Shown: in pieces, positions 36,001 through 44,020 of the stretch
How the letters are laid out: every line of letters begins with the position of its first letter
How positions within the stretch are numbered: the stretch's first letter is position 1
Source: Paraburkholderia fungorum
GTDB taxonomy: Bacteria; Pseudomonadota; Gammaproteobacteria; Burkholderiales; Burkholderiaceae
Direction: 5' to 3'
Assembly (NCBI RefSeq): GCF_902833645.1
Contig: NZ_CADFGE010000008.1
Span: 186,001 to 250,000 of the forward strand
Length of the DNA: 64,000 bases
The notes under the pieces: generated by a model
The model's input: the letters and a program-made list of their open reading frames with translations, nothing else
Told to the model about the DNA's origin: nothing
Databases searched by the model: none
Translations under genes and position numbers: made by a program

Positions 36001-36745
36001 AGTGCAAGGCTTTGGGCACGCGGTAAGCGGTGCCGTCGTATTCGAGCGTCGTGGTAGCGCGCTTCGACGAACGATCGGTCGATACGCAGTCCTGGCTCGT
36101 CTGCTTGCTGACGGTTTCCTTCGCGGTTTCGCCGACGCGCAACGTCGCGTAGCCCGCACTGTTGGCCGGACCGAGCGCGAGCGTGCGCGTGATGGCCGAG
36201 AACGTACCGGCGCAATTGCCGTCCCATTCGCCGGTGTTGTTCTCGACAGCCAGATCGTCGACCACGCGGCGCAGCGTGTGGCCGTCCAGCACATACAGGC
36301 TCAACGCCTGAGCCTCGTACGGATTGACGCGCGACGCCCCCTCGTAAGTCACGCGAACGCCGAATGCGCGCAATTGCGGGGTGAGTTGATAGCGCGCGGT
36401 GTCCAAGTCGATCTGACTGAAGCGGATCGCGTCCGAACTGATCGCAGCCGCTTCATAGGCATGCGCGATGATTGCACCCGACTTGCTGTCCGCGACCAGC
36501 ACTTCGACGTCGTACTCGCCTTCGTCGTCGGTGTTGCCCGCTTTCGGCAGGGGCTGCACGGCCAGCGTCAATGAAGGGTCCGCAGGCCAGACCTTGCATG
36601 CCGCGTGCTCGGTGTCGAGTTGCCGGCCAGGGTGCAAGGTTTTCATCCACGTGGACAGATGCGACTGGCAGTCGACGGCGGCGTCAGTACCGGCGTGAGC
36701 GAACAGGGGCAGGCACAACAGGGCCGACGTGATGAGTTTTTTCAT
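35993..36745 (-). CDS. Exported protein of the DUF3142 operon, unknown function
   Basis: 250 aa from the ATG at 36745 with GAAGGGAAA just upstream. The N-terminus MKKLITSALLCLPLFAHAG is a classical signal peptide with cleavage after AHA. The mature protein is beta-rich, with two or three cysteines (AVDCQSHL, HAACKVW, GNCAGTF) that could form disulfides in the periplasm. No family is recognised. Its stop overlaps the start of the DUF3142 gene by 8 bp. Confidence 0.78.
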   Translation of the reverse strand: MKKLITSALLCLPLFAHAGTDAAVDCQSHLSTWMKTLHPGRQLDTEHAACKVWPADPSLTLAVQPLPKAGNTDDEGEYDVEVLVADSKSGAIIAHAYEAAAISSDAIRFSQIDLDTARYQLTPQLRAFGVRVTYEGASRVNPYEAQALSLYVLDGHTLRRVVDDLAVENNTGEWDGNCAGTFSAITRTLALGPANSAGYATLRVGETAKETVSKQTSQDCVSTDRSSKRATTTLEYDGTAYRVPKALHYE

Positions 36746-36879
36746 TTTCCCTTCGGGGTATCTTTGGCAATGCGTTTTGACAATGCGTGGTGCATTGGCG
36801 GATTCGGCCAGTCCGGCGGATTTTATGGTGCGCGCCGTTCGTTGTAAAACGATGACGCGAAAACGATGCCACGCTGTCA

Positions 36880-37053
36880 ATGACGCCGCAACGCACGCTC
36901 GCCGGATTGAAGTCCGAACGGCCTGCCGTGCTCGTGATCGACATGGTGGAGGAAGGGCTGGATAAGGCCACGCAGGAAGCGTTGATTGCCTGTTTGCGTC
37001 AGCGCGCCAAAGCAGGCGGCCGTCCGCTATTTCTAATGACGCGTTCTTTGGCG
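36880..37053 (+). pseudogene. Possible remnant of an ATP-binding protein gene
   Basis: The frame reads RPAVLVIDMVEEGLDKATQE, then ALIACLRQRAKAGGRPLFLMTRS, which resembles the Walker B to H-loop part of an ABC-type ATPase. No Walker A or signature precedes it and the frame soon runs antisense into the RpiR gene. It may be the remains of a decayed gene, or chance. Confidence 0.3.
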
Positions 37054-37061
37054 ATTCCGGA

Positions 37062-37925
37062 TCAATCCCCCGCCGCCTCCGGCTCATGCGACGATAACCG
37101 CGCCTTCGCGTGCCGCATCTTTTCGAGGGTTTTCGGTCGCGCCTTCAACGCGACGCCGATCGCCAGCGCATCCATGATGCACAGATGCACCAGCCGCGAC
37201 ACGCCCGGCGTATTCGGATCGATCGGACTCGGCACGCGCAGCAGCAACGGAATATCCACCAGCCACGCCAGCCGCGAGCCGACATTGGTCAGCGCAATCG
37301 TCGTCGCGCCACGCTCCTTGGCGATCTGAATACTTTCGTTCACTTCGACGCTGCGGCCCGAGTGTGAAATCGCAAACGCTACATCGCCGGGTTCCATCAG
37401 ACCCGCGTAGAGACGTTGCAAATGACCGTCGGTAAACGCGGTAGCCGCGATATCCAGCCGCAAGAACCTCAACGCCGCATCTTGCGCGACAAGCCCCGAC
37501 CCCGAACCCACGCCGAAGAAGAACACCCGCCCCGCGCTCGACAACGCCGCAACCGCGCTCTCGAACACGGCCGGGTCCAGTGCGGCACACGCATGGGTAA
37601 TCCCGTCGACGGCGGCTTCGCCTACTTTGTCCATCAACGTGCGCACGTCGTCGTCACGCGCCACCGCGGTCGACGCATACGGCACCCCGCCCGCCACGCT
37701 TTGCGCCAATTGCATCTTGAAGTCACGCAGCCCATGCGCGCCGATCGCGCGGCAAAAGCGCGTGACGGAAGGCTCGGACACGTCCGCGCGCTGCGCGAGC
37801 TCAGTGATGCTCGCGCGCATCGCAAAGTCGACATCGCTCAGCACCATGTCGGCAACTTTGCGCTCGGCGGGCCGCAAATTGGCCAGTGCGCCGCGGATGT
37901 GGGGAATCAAGTTCGGTGCGGACAC
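37062..37925 (-). CDS. MurR/RpiR-family transcriptional regulator
   Basis: 287 aa from a GTG start with AAGGAACA upstream. The N-terminal helix-turn-helix (MVLSDVDFAMRASITELAQRADVSEPSVTRFCRAIGAHGLRDFKM) is followed by a SIS sugar-phosphate domain (GRVFFFGVGSGSGLVAQDAALRFLRL; DVAFAISHSGRSVEVNESIQIAKERGATTIALTNVGS). Such regulators respond to phosphorylated sugars. It is the last gene of the minus-strand half of the ABC uptake locus and the likely owner of the palindromes at 40009 and 40150. Confidence 0.92.
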   Translation of the reverse strand: MSAPNLIPHIRGALANLRPAERKVADMVLSDVDFAMRASITELAQRADVSEPSVTRFCRAIGAHGLRDFKMQLAQSVAGGVPYASTAVARDDDVRTLMDKVGEAAVDGITHACAALDPAVFESAVAALSSAGRVFFFGVGSGSGLVAQDAALRFLRLDIAATAFTDGHLQRLYAGLMEPGDVAFAISHSGRSVEVNESIQIAKERGATTIALTNVGSRLAWLVDIPLLLRVPSPIDPNTPGVSRLVHLCIMDALAIGVALKARPKTLEKMRHAKARLSSHEPEAAGD

Positions 37926-38017
37926 CCGGTGTTCCTTAAGGGTTAAATGAATCCGCGTCGCGTCGCAGCTTCAATCCTTCAATCAGCTTGAATCGACTTC
38001 AAGCGGCAACACGCGGT

Positions 38018-39100
38018 TCAGACCAGCCTGCGTCCACTCTCCGTATCGAACAGATGAATATGGCCGGCCGGCAGACGCAGCGTGACCCGCTGGCCGGGCT
38101 CGACTTTCGAGCGCTGGCGAGTCGTCACGCACCACGTGCTGCCGCCTATTTTCCCGTACAAGTGGGTCTCGGCGCCAGTCGGCTCGACCACTTCGACTTC
38201 CATCGTGGCGTCCGGCTTGTCCGCCATGGTTTCGATATGTTCGGGCCGGATACCCAGCGTGACCTTCGCGCCGGGCACCGCCGACGCCGGCGCGCCTTCC
38301 AGCACGATCTCGCCACCGTCGCCGAGTTTCAACGCCAGGCCCTGCCCTTCCGTACGATTGACCAGCACCCCTTCCGCGAAATTCATCGACGGCGAGCCGA
38401 GAAAACTCGCGACGAAGAGGTTTGCCGGATGATCGTACAGTTCCAGCGGACGACCGATCTGCTCGATCCGTCCCGCGTTCATCACGACGATGCGGTCGGC
38501 CATCGTCATCGCTTCGATCTGATCGTGCGTGACGTAGATCACCGTATTCTTCAGACGCTGATGCAGCGCCTTGATCTCCGTGCGCATCTGCACGCGCAGT
38601 TTGGCGTCGAGATTGGACAGCGGTTCGTCGAACAGAAACAACGACGGCTCGCGCACCACCGCACGGCCCATCGCCACCCGCTGACGCTGACCACCCGAGA
38701 GCGCGCGCGGCAAGCGATCCAGATAACCGCCGAGGTTCAGCATCTTCGCGGCGGCTTCGATCCGCGGCTTGAAACTCGCGGACGACTCCTTGCGAATCCG
38801 CGGCCCGAACGCGATGTTTTCGTAGACCGACAAATGCGGATAGAGCGCGTAGCTCTGGAACACCATCGATATATTGCGCTGCTGCGGCGCAAGCGTATTC
38901 GCGCGCGTGCCGCCGATCATCAGATCGCCGCCGCTGATTTCCTCGAGCCCCGCGACCATCCGCATCAAGGTGCTCTTGCCGCAACCCGATGGGCCGACCA
39001 GCACGACGAACTCGCCGTCATCGATGTCGAGATCGATGCCGTGCACCACTTGCGTGTCGCCATAGCGTTTGAAGATGCCGCTTAGTTGCACTGCTGCCAT
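38018..39100 (-). CDS. Carbohydrate ABC transporter ATPase (UgpC/MsmK type)
   Basis: 360 aa. Walker A GPSGCGKST, Q-loop SMVFQSYALYPHLSVYENIAFG, signature LSGGQRQRVAMGRAVVREPSLFLFDEPLSNLD with Walker B, and H-loop TVIYVTHDQIEAMTMAD are all intact. A TOBE/OB C-terminal domain follows (LGIRPEHIE). The enzyme powers the uptake system whose binding protein and permeases are encoded on the other strand at 40302-43426. A 13-bp tandem repeat lies just before its start. Confidence 0.94.
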   Translation of the reverse strand: MAAVQLSGIFKRYGDTQVVHGIDLDIDDGEFVVLVGPSGCGKSTLMRMVAGLEEISGGDLMIGGTRANTLAPQQRNISMVFQSYALYPHLSVYENIAFGPRIRKESSASFKPRIEAAAKMLNLGGYLDRLPRALSGGQRQRVAMGRAVVREPSLFLFDEPLSNLDAKLRVQMRTEIKALHQRLKNTVIYVTHDQIEAMTMADRIVVMNAGRIEQIGRPLELYDHPANLFVASFLGSPSMNFAEGVLVNRTEGQGLALKLGDGGEIVLEGAPASAVPGAKVTLGIRPEHIETMADKPDATMEVEVVEPTGAETHLYGKIGGSTWCVTTRQRSKVEPGQRVTLRLPAGHIHLFDTESGRRLV

Positions 39101-39108
39101 GCTGTCCT

Positions 39109-39134
39109 CATCGTCTTACTGCATCGTCTTACTG
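39109..39134. repeat. 13-bp perfect tandem duplication
   Basis: CATCGTCTTACTG occurs twice without a gap, starting 9 bp upstream of the ATPase start codon. It looks like a slippage product in the leader; it may move or duplicate upstream promoter elements, but no function is shown. Confidence 0.7.
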
Positions 39135-39192
39135 CCGTGCCGCCTTGCGTGATCGGGCAAGGAGCACGGCGCGCTATCGGGTTCAAACCGGC

Positions 39193-39966
39193 TCAAAGCG
39201 ATTCCAGCGTCAGCTCCTCCGCCATCAGGCGGTTGCCGGCCATCAGGCCACCGTCGACCGGCAACGCGACGCCGGTAATCACGCGCGCCATCGGCGAGGC
39301 GAGGAACATCACCGCATCGGCGATATCGTCGGGCGTCGCGAAGTCGCGCAACGGATACCACTTCTTCAGATCTTCGAAGACCTGCGGATTCTTGTCGACG
39401 CGCGCCTGCCACGCTTGCGTCTTCACCGTCCCCGGACAGACGATGTTGGCGCGAATCCCATAGCGGCCCAGCTCGATCGCCAGCGCTTTCGTGTAGCTGA
39501 TGAGCCCGGCCTTCGCCGCGCTATACGCCGGATGCCCGAGCGCGGCCATGCCGTTCACCGAGCCGATCAGCACCAGTGCGCCCTTCTGCCGTTCGATCAT
39601 CGACGCACGCACCGCTTCCACCGTGTGATACGTGCCGTTCAGATTCAGATGGATATCGCGCTGCCAGCTGGCGGCATCGGTGGTGGCGAGCGTCAGTCCT
39701 TTGGCGGCGCCCGCGTTGGCAACCAGCACGTCCACCGGACCCCGCGCTTTCACCGCGTCGGCAACGGCTTGCTGCACTGCGGCAGCATCGCCCAGATCGA
39801 CCGCGACCGGCGTGACGTGCGCCTCACCGAGTTGCGCCACCAGCGCACGGAGCGCGGCCGCGTCGATATCGAGCGCCAGCACCGTGTCGCCCTGCTCCAC
39901 GAAGCGCTTGCAGAGCACGCTGCCAATCCCGCCGCAAGCGCCCGTCACCAACACCACACGATTCAT
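39193..39966 (-). CDS. Short-chain dehydrogenase/reductase of the ABC uptake locus
   Basis: 257 aa classical SDR. The NAD(P) site is VVLVTGACGGIGSVLCKRF with Asp after the second strand (LALDID), which favours NAD. NAG is in VLVANAGAAKG; the catalytic Ser-Tyr-Lys are in IGSVNGMAALGHPAYSAAK; PGTVKTQAW and LPVDGGLMAGNRLM close the fold. It probably oxidises a sugar, polyol or sugar acid brought in by the adjacent transporter. It ends 92 bp before the ATPase gene on the same strand. Confidence 0.92.
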   Translation of the reverse strand: MNRVVLVTGACGGIGSVLCKRFVEQGDTVLALDIDAAALRALVAQLGEAHVTPVAVDLGDAAAVQQAVADAVKARGPVDVLVANAGAAKGLTLATTDAASWQRDIHLNLNGTYHTVEAVRASMIERQKGALVLIGSVNGMAALGHPAYSAAKAGLISYTKALAIELGRYGIRANIVCPGTVKTQAWQARVDKNPQVFEDLKKWYPLRDFATPDDIADAVMFLASPMARVITGVALPVDGGLMAGNRLMAEELTLESL

Positions 39967-40008
39967 ATCCGCCCTCGCTCCTAACCGCGCCGCACCGTCA
40001 TTCCGGCG

Positions 40009-40023
40009 TGTAAGTTTCCTACA
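40009..40023. promoter_or_regulatory. TGTA-N7-TACA palindrome, putative RpiR-family operator
   Basis: TGTAAGTTTCCTACA fits the TGTA-N7-TACA form known for HexR, a member of the RpiR family. It lies 43-57 bp upstream of the SDR start. The regulator is probably the RpiR-type protein encoded at 37062; this is inference from family and position. Confidence 0.45.
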
Positions 40024-40149
40024 AACCGGCCGCCGCGCACTTGTCTAGTCATCCCGAAGATTGGGTATCCGTGACTTCGCGTTACGCAGAATACCCCTGC
40101 TTTACAGCATCTTATGCACAAAACTCGCTTGGAAAAAATATGGCAGACC

Positions 40150-40179
40150 CTACGTGACAAGCTATTTTGCGTCATGTAG
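40150..40179. promoter_or_regulatory. 9-bp inverted repeat, second candidate operator
   Basis: CTACGTGAC and GTCATGTAG are inverted arms with one mismatch, separated by 12 bp. The element is 123 bp upstream of the binding-protein start and could be a second regulator site or the stem of a leader hairpin. Confidence 0.35.
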
Positions 40180-40301
40180 GATTTTTTCAAACAATTCAAC
40201 CAACGCGGCCGGCGACGGCAGCAGACCACCCCCCACCATCATCGGATGGGACCGGACTACGCGCTAAAACGCTAACTCCGATCGACACAGGAGAGAGAGA
40301 A

Positions 40302-41534
40302 ATGTCGTTGCATGCCCGTGCTTCACTCGCGCTCGGCAAAGTTGCCGTGGCGCTCGCGTTTGCAGGTATCGCCGTCGCGGCGCACGCCGACACGGTTCGC
40401 GTGACGGTCGCGCATTACAGCGATGCGACCGCGCCGTACTTCGAAAAGATGGCCCGTAACTTCGAGAAGGCCAATCCCGGCACGACGATCAAGATCGAAG
40501 ACGTGAACTGGGACACGCTGCAACAGAAACTGCAAACGGACATCTCCGGCGGCGCCAACGCCGACCTGGCGATCGTCGGCACGCGCTGGCTGCTCGACTT
40601 CGTGAAGGACGATGTGGCCGAGCCGCTCGACGGCTACATGGACGCCAGCTTCAAGAGCCGCTTCATTGGCCCGTTCCTCGCACCGGGCGAGATCAACGGC
40701 AAGGTCTACGGCCTGCCGATCGCCGCGTCCGCCCGCGCGCTCTACTACAACAAGGATCTGCTCGCGAAGGTCGGCTATCCCGACGGCCCGAAAACGTGGA
40801 ATGACGTGATCGATGCGTCGAAGAAACTGAAGGCACAGGGCGTTGCCGGCTTCGGTCTGCAAGGCAAGGAAATCGAAACCGACGTCTACTATTACTACGC
40901 GCTGTGGACCAATGGCGGCGACGTAGTGGGCAAGGACGGCAAGGCGGCGTTCAATTCGCCGGCCGGCATCAAGGCCGCTACGCTCTACAAGACGATGATC
41001 GACGAGGGCCTGACGCAGCCTGGCGTGACCGGCTACAGCCGTGAAGACGTGCAGAACCTGTTCAAGCAAGGCCGCGTGGCGATGATGATTTCCGCCCCGT
41101 TCCTCGCCAAGCAGATCAAGAAGGAAGCGCCGAATCTGAAGTACGGCATCGATCCGATCCCGATGGGCACGACGCACGCCACGTACGCGGTGACCGACTC
41201 CATCGTGATGTTCAAGAACTCGAAGGTGAAGAAGTCGGCCTGGAAGTTCCTGGACTATCTGTTCACGAAGGAACCGCGTGTCGAGTTCACGACGACCGAA
41301 GGTTTCCTGCCGACCACCAAGGCTGAGGCGACCGATCCGGCGTTCAACGATCCGGATACCAAAGCTTTCGTCGCGCTGCTGCCGACGGCTCACTTCGCAC
41401 CGACCGTGACCGGTTGGGAAGACACGGCGAAGGCCGTGACCGATGCAATGCAATCGATCTACCTGGGCAAGGCGAAGCCGGCGGACGCGTTGAATGCCGC
41501 GGCAGCGCAAGCGAACAAGTCGCTCGGTAAGTGA
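40302..41534 (+). CDS. Carbohydrate ABC transporter substrate-binding protein
   Basis: 410 aa from the ATG at 40302 with CAGGAGAG upstream. A signal peptide (ALGKVAVALAFAGIAVAAHA) precedes an extracellular binding protein of family 1 (VRVTVAHYSDATAPYFEKMARNFEKANPGTTIKIEDVNWDTLQQKLQTDISGGANADLAIVG; GLPIAASARALYYNKDLLAKVGYP). It collects a sugar or polyol in the periplasm for the permeases encoded downstream. A strong hairpin after its stop may raise its level relative to the permeases. Confidence 0.94.
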   Translation: MSLHARASLALGKVAVALAFAGIAVAAHADTVRVTVAHYSDATAPYFEKMARNFEKANPGTTIKIEDVNWDTLQQKLQTDISGGANADLAIVGTRWLLDFVKDDVAEPLDGYMDASFKSRFIGPFLAPGEINGKVYGLPIAASARALYYNKDLLAKVGYPDGPKTWNDVIDASKKLKAQGVAGFGLQGKEIETDVYYYYALWTNGGDVVGKDGKAAFNSPAGIKAATLYKTMIDEGLTQPGVTGYSREDVQNLFKQGRVAMMISAPFLAKQIKKEAPNLKYGIDPIPMGTTHATYAVTDSIVMFKNSKVKKSAWKFLDYLFTKEPRVEFTTTEGFLPTTKAEATDPAFNDPDTKAFVALLPTAHFAPTVTGWEDTAKAVTDAMQSIYLGKAKPADALNAAAAQANKSLGK

Positions 41535-41568
41535 AACGCGTAGTCACGAGGTGATCTGCTGAACACGG

Positions 41569-41602
41569 AACGCGCGCCGCCGTTGCCAAGGCGGTGCGCG
41601 TT
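41569..41602 (+). terminator. Strong intra-operon hairpin after the binding-protein gene
   Basis: AACGCGCGCCGCC and GGCGGTGCGCGTT form a 13-bp stem (one G-T wobble) with an 8-base loop. It lies between the binding-protein gene and the first permease gene. Hairpins in this position often stabilise the upstream message or partly stop transcription, giving more binding protein than permease. Confidence 0.6.
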
Positions 41603-41687
41603 TCGGTTGTCATGGATGTAACGCACTATCCGGCCCATCCCGTCGCGCCTCTTTTCTAATGGGGACGCGTCTTACGATCGAGCACGC

Positions 41688-42578
41688 ATGAGCCGTTCCG
41701 CTTCTTCGCGCCTGCAGGCGCCCTGGTTACTGATTGCGCCGAGTCTGGTGCTGGCGCTTTTCATCATCAGCTATCCAATTTTCAACATCGTGTGGCAATC
41801 GCTGCACGACGTCTCGCGTTTCGGCGCGATCCGCGATTTCACCGGTCTGCAGAACTTCATTACGATTTTCACCGACCCCGCGTTTCTCGCTGCCGCCAAG
41901 CGGACGATTGTCTGGACCGTGTGCGTGGTGGGCGGCACGGTGCTGATTTCGGTGCCGGTTGCGCTGATCCTGAATCAGGATTTCTACGGGCGTGGCGTGG
42001 CACGCACGATTGTGATGCTGCCGTGGTCCGTCTCGCTGACGATGACCGCCGTGGTGTGGCGCTGGGCCTTCAACGATGATTACGGCATGGTCAATGTCAC
42101 GTTGCAGCGGCTTGGGTTGATCAACGGTCCGATTCATTGGCTCGCTACGCCGGAGCTCGCCTTTCCGGTTGAGATCGCGGTGGGTATTCTCGTGTCGATT
42201 CCCTTTACGGTGACGATTCTGCTGGGCGGGTTGTCGTCGGTGCCGGGTGACATTTACGAAGCGGCGCGCATGGATGGCGCCAGTGCGTGGCAACAGTTTC
42301 GCAAGCTGACAATGCCGCTCTTGCGGCCGTTCATCAACATGACGATTCTGTTGAACGTGATCTACGTGTTCAATTCTTTCCCGATCATCTGGGTGATGAC
42401 GCAAGGCGGCCCGGATAACGGCACGCATATTCTCGTTACGTATCTCTATGAGCTTGGGTTCCGGCTGGGACGTCCCGGCGAAGCTGCGGCGGTGTCGCTG
42501 ATCATGCTCGTCATGCTGTTCGTTTTCTCGATGATCTATCTGCGCCTGCAGCCCGCGAAAGAAGGAGAGACGTCATGA
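41688..42578 (+). CDS. Carbohydrate ABC transporter permease 1 (MalF/UgpA type)
   Basis: 296 aa, six helices. The conserved ATPase-contact loop is EAARMDGASAWQQFRKLTMPLLRPFI. The N-terminus PWLLIAPSLVLALFIISYPIFNIVWQSLHDVSRFG is typical. It forms the membrane channel with the second permease, whose start overlaps its stop (ATGA). The ATG lacks a strong Shine-Dalgarno. Confidence 0.93.
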   Translation: MSRSASSRLQAPWLLIAPSLVLALFIISYPIFNIVWQSLHDVSRFGAIRDFTGLQNFITIFTDPAFLAAAKRTIVWTVCVVGGTVLISVPVALILNQDFYGRGVARTIVMLPWSVSLTMTAVVWRWAFNDDYGMVNVTLQRLGLINGPIHWLATPELAFPVEIAVGILVSIPFTVTILLGGLSSVPGDIYEAARMDGASAWQQFRKLTMPLLRPFINMTILLNVIYVFNSFPIIWVMTQGGPDNGTHILVTYLYELGFRLGRPGEAAAVSLIMLVMLFVFSMIYLRLQPAKEGETS

Positions 42579-43426
42579 GTCTCAGCGTCAAGATGAAGCG
42601 CTCGCTGTGGTGCTGGTTGGCACTTTCGCCGCTGATTGTGGCGGTGCTGTTTCCGTTTGCTGTGATGCTGTTTACTGCTTTGAAGCCGGCTACGGAGATT
42701 TTTGTTTATCCGGCGAGGTGGTTGCCGGTGCATTGGCAGTGGAGCAACTTTTCGGATATGTGGGTTGCGGCTAACTTTGGCGTGGCGCTGAGGAATAGCT
42801 GCGTGATCAGCTTTTTGTCGACTGCGTTGGCGTTGGCGGTGAGCTTGCCGGCGGCTTATGCGTTGGCGAGGTTTCCGTTTCGCGGGAAGGGGTTTTATTC
42901 GCAGTTTCTTTTAGTGACGCAGATGCTGTCGCCGATCCTGCTGGTTGTTGGGTTGTTCCGGTTGGCGGCGATGATTCCTTATGGGGATGGGAATCTGGTT
43001 GACTCCAAGATTGGCGTCATCGTTTCTTATGCGGCGTTTAACATCGCGTTCGCGGTCTGGATGCTGTCTTCGTACTTTCAGACTGTGCCGAGGGATCTTG
43101 AGGAGTCGGCCTGGTTGGAAGGGTGTGGGAGGACTAGGGCTGTTTTTAAGGTGTTTTTGCCGTTGGCTGTGCCTGCGATTGTTGTGACCGCGATCTTTAC
43201 TTTTATTAATGCGTGGAATGAGTTTGCGGTGGTCTATACGTTGATTCGGTCGCCGGAGAATAAGACTTTGACCGTGCAAGTGACTGACATGGTCGCTGGG
43301 AAGTATGTTGTGGAGTGGCATCTGGTGATGGCCGCTACTCTTTGTGCGACGTTGCCGGTTTCGATTGTGTTTGCCTGGTTGCAGAGGTTTTTGGTGAAGG
43401 GGTTGGCGTTGGGGGCGGTGAAGTGA
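42575..43426 (+). CDS. Carbohydrate ABC transporter permease 2 (MalG/UgpE type)
   Basis: 283 aa, six helices, with the loop EESAWLEGCGRTRAVFKVFLPLAVPAIVV. The last gene of the uptake operon, coupled to permease 1 by a 4-bp overlap. From about 42650 onward it uses many TTG, GTT, TTT and GGG codons, unlike the GC-ending codons of its neighbours, although the protein is fully normal. Confidence 0.93.
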   Translation: MSLSVKMKRSLWCWLALSPLIVAVLFPFAVMLFTALKPATEIFVYPARWLPVHWQWSNFSDMWVAANFGVALRNSCVISFLSTALALAVSLPAAYALARFPFRGKGFYSQFLLVTQMLSPILLVVGLFRLAAMIPYGDGNLVDSKIGVIVSYAAFNIAFAVWMLSSYFQTVPRDLEESAWLEGCGRTRAVFKVFLPLAVPAIVVTAIFTFINAWNEFAVVYTLIRSPENKTLTVQVTDMVAGKYVVEWHLVMAATLCATLPVSIVFAWLQRFLVKGLALGAVK

Positions 43427-43840
43427 GGGATGGGGGGTCTCAGCTTGGTACTGCCGAACCATCGTGAACGATTGGGTCTGCCGCCCGCCGCCACCTACGC
43501 CATGAATCGTTAAGTACATTCGACTTTTGCAATTGGCTGATTCTCGGTGTAAACAGACGCTCGATCTGCGAATGCAGCGACCAACTTCGCGCGTCCGCTT
43601 TCGGCGGGTGAGATCAGTCACCCTCGCCCCGATTCGTCAGCTCGCCTATCGCGCGCCCGATGGCGGGTTTCGGAGCGCCATGCTGATCGATTTAAGTGTC
43701 GTCTGGCAGGTCACCCGCGGTTGCTGCTGGTCGCAGGAGAATGCCTACGTTCCGGTAGTCACCCATTTGCCCTGCAATCGATATAGGCGGTTCGCCATTT
43801 GCCATTTGGATGTGCCTCGAAATGCTTGTCTGCAATTCCC
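43427..43840. other. Intergenic stretch between the ABC operon and the retron
   Basis: About 410 bp without a supported gene. Small frames here lack ribosome sites and family resemblance. The sequence shifts from GC-rich to AT-richer toward its right end and probably contains the left boundary of the retron-bearing block. No direct repeats, integrase or tRNA fragment were seen. Confidence 0.5.
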
Positions 43841-43868
43841 TTGACAGCCCGAGCGGAATGCCTACAAT
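43841..43868 (+). promoter_or_regulatory. Sigma70-like promoter of the retron
   Basis: TTGACA at 43841-43846 and TACAAT at 43863-43868 are separated by 16 bp. Transcription would start near 43874-43876, exactly at the predicted 5' end of the msr-msd RNA. Confidence 0.7.
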
Positions 43869-43873
43869 CACCG

Positions 43874-44020
43874 ATGCCTAGCATTATTCGACGCGAGTCG
43901 AATCGGGTAGTGAGTCACTATCCGCCTTGGATTTTTAGTCATCGACGAGGAATACGGAGACGTATTTTCGCCGGTCGACGAAAATCCGTCTCCGTATTCC
44001 TCGTTGCATTAGGTAGGCAT
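43874..44020 (+). ncRNA. Retron msr-msd non-coding RNA
   Basis: All expected parts can be read. Repeat a1 is ATGCCTA (43874-43880), followed at once by the G of TAGC (43881), the likely branching guanosine. Two msr hairpins follow: ATTCGAC-GCGA-GTCGAAT (43886-43903, GNRA loop) and GGGTAGTG-AGT-CACTATCC (43905-43923). The msd part is a 26-bp stem with one mismatch (43945-43970 with 43979-44004) and an 8-base loop. Repeat a2, TAGGCAT (44014-44020), pairs with a1 and overlaps the start codon of the effector gene. The order a1-G-hairpins-msd-a2 is that of the Ec86 retron. Confidence 0.85.

Larger units (their letters stand above)
39967..40301. promoter_or_regulatory. 335-bp divergent promoter region of the ABC uptake locus
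   Basis: It separates the minus-strand SDR/ATPase/RpiR genes from the plus-strand binding-protein operon. It holds two palindromic elements (listed below), an AT-richer stretch near 40080-40200, and CAGGAGAGAGAGAA as the ribosome site for the binding-protein gene. No gene is present. Confidence 0.6.

Noticed and set aside
37988..39085. 365-aa open frame on the plus strand
   Set aside because: Antisense to the ABC ATPase gene with intact Walker motifs.
40323..41510. 395-aa open frame on the minus strand
   Set aside because: Antisense to the ABC binding-protein gene; no ribosome site or known motif.
43427..43840. Transposase or integrase gene remnant left of the retron
   Set aside because: No DDE, recombinase or inverted terminal repeat pattern could be found in the small frames.
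43858..43865. ATGCCTAC as retron repeat a1 (pairs 8 bp with a2)
   Set aside because: It overlaps the -10 element TACAAT, so it would not be in the transcript; the ATGCCTA at 43874 directly before the branch G fits retron architecture better.
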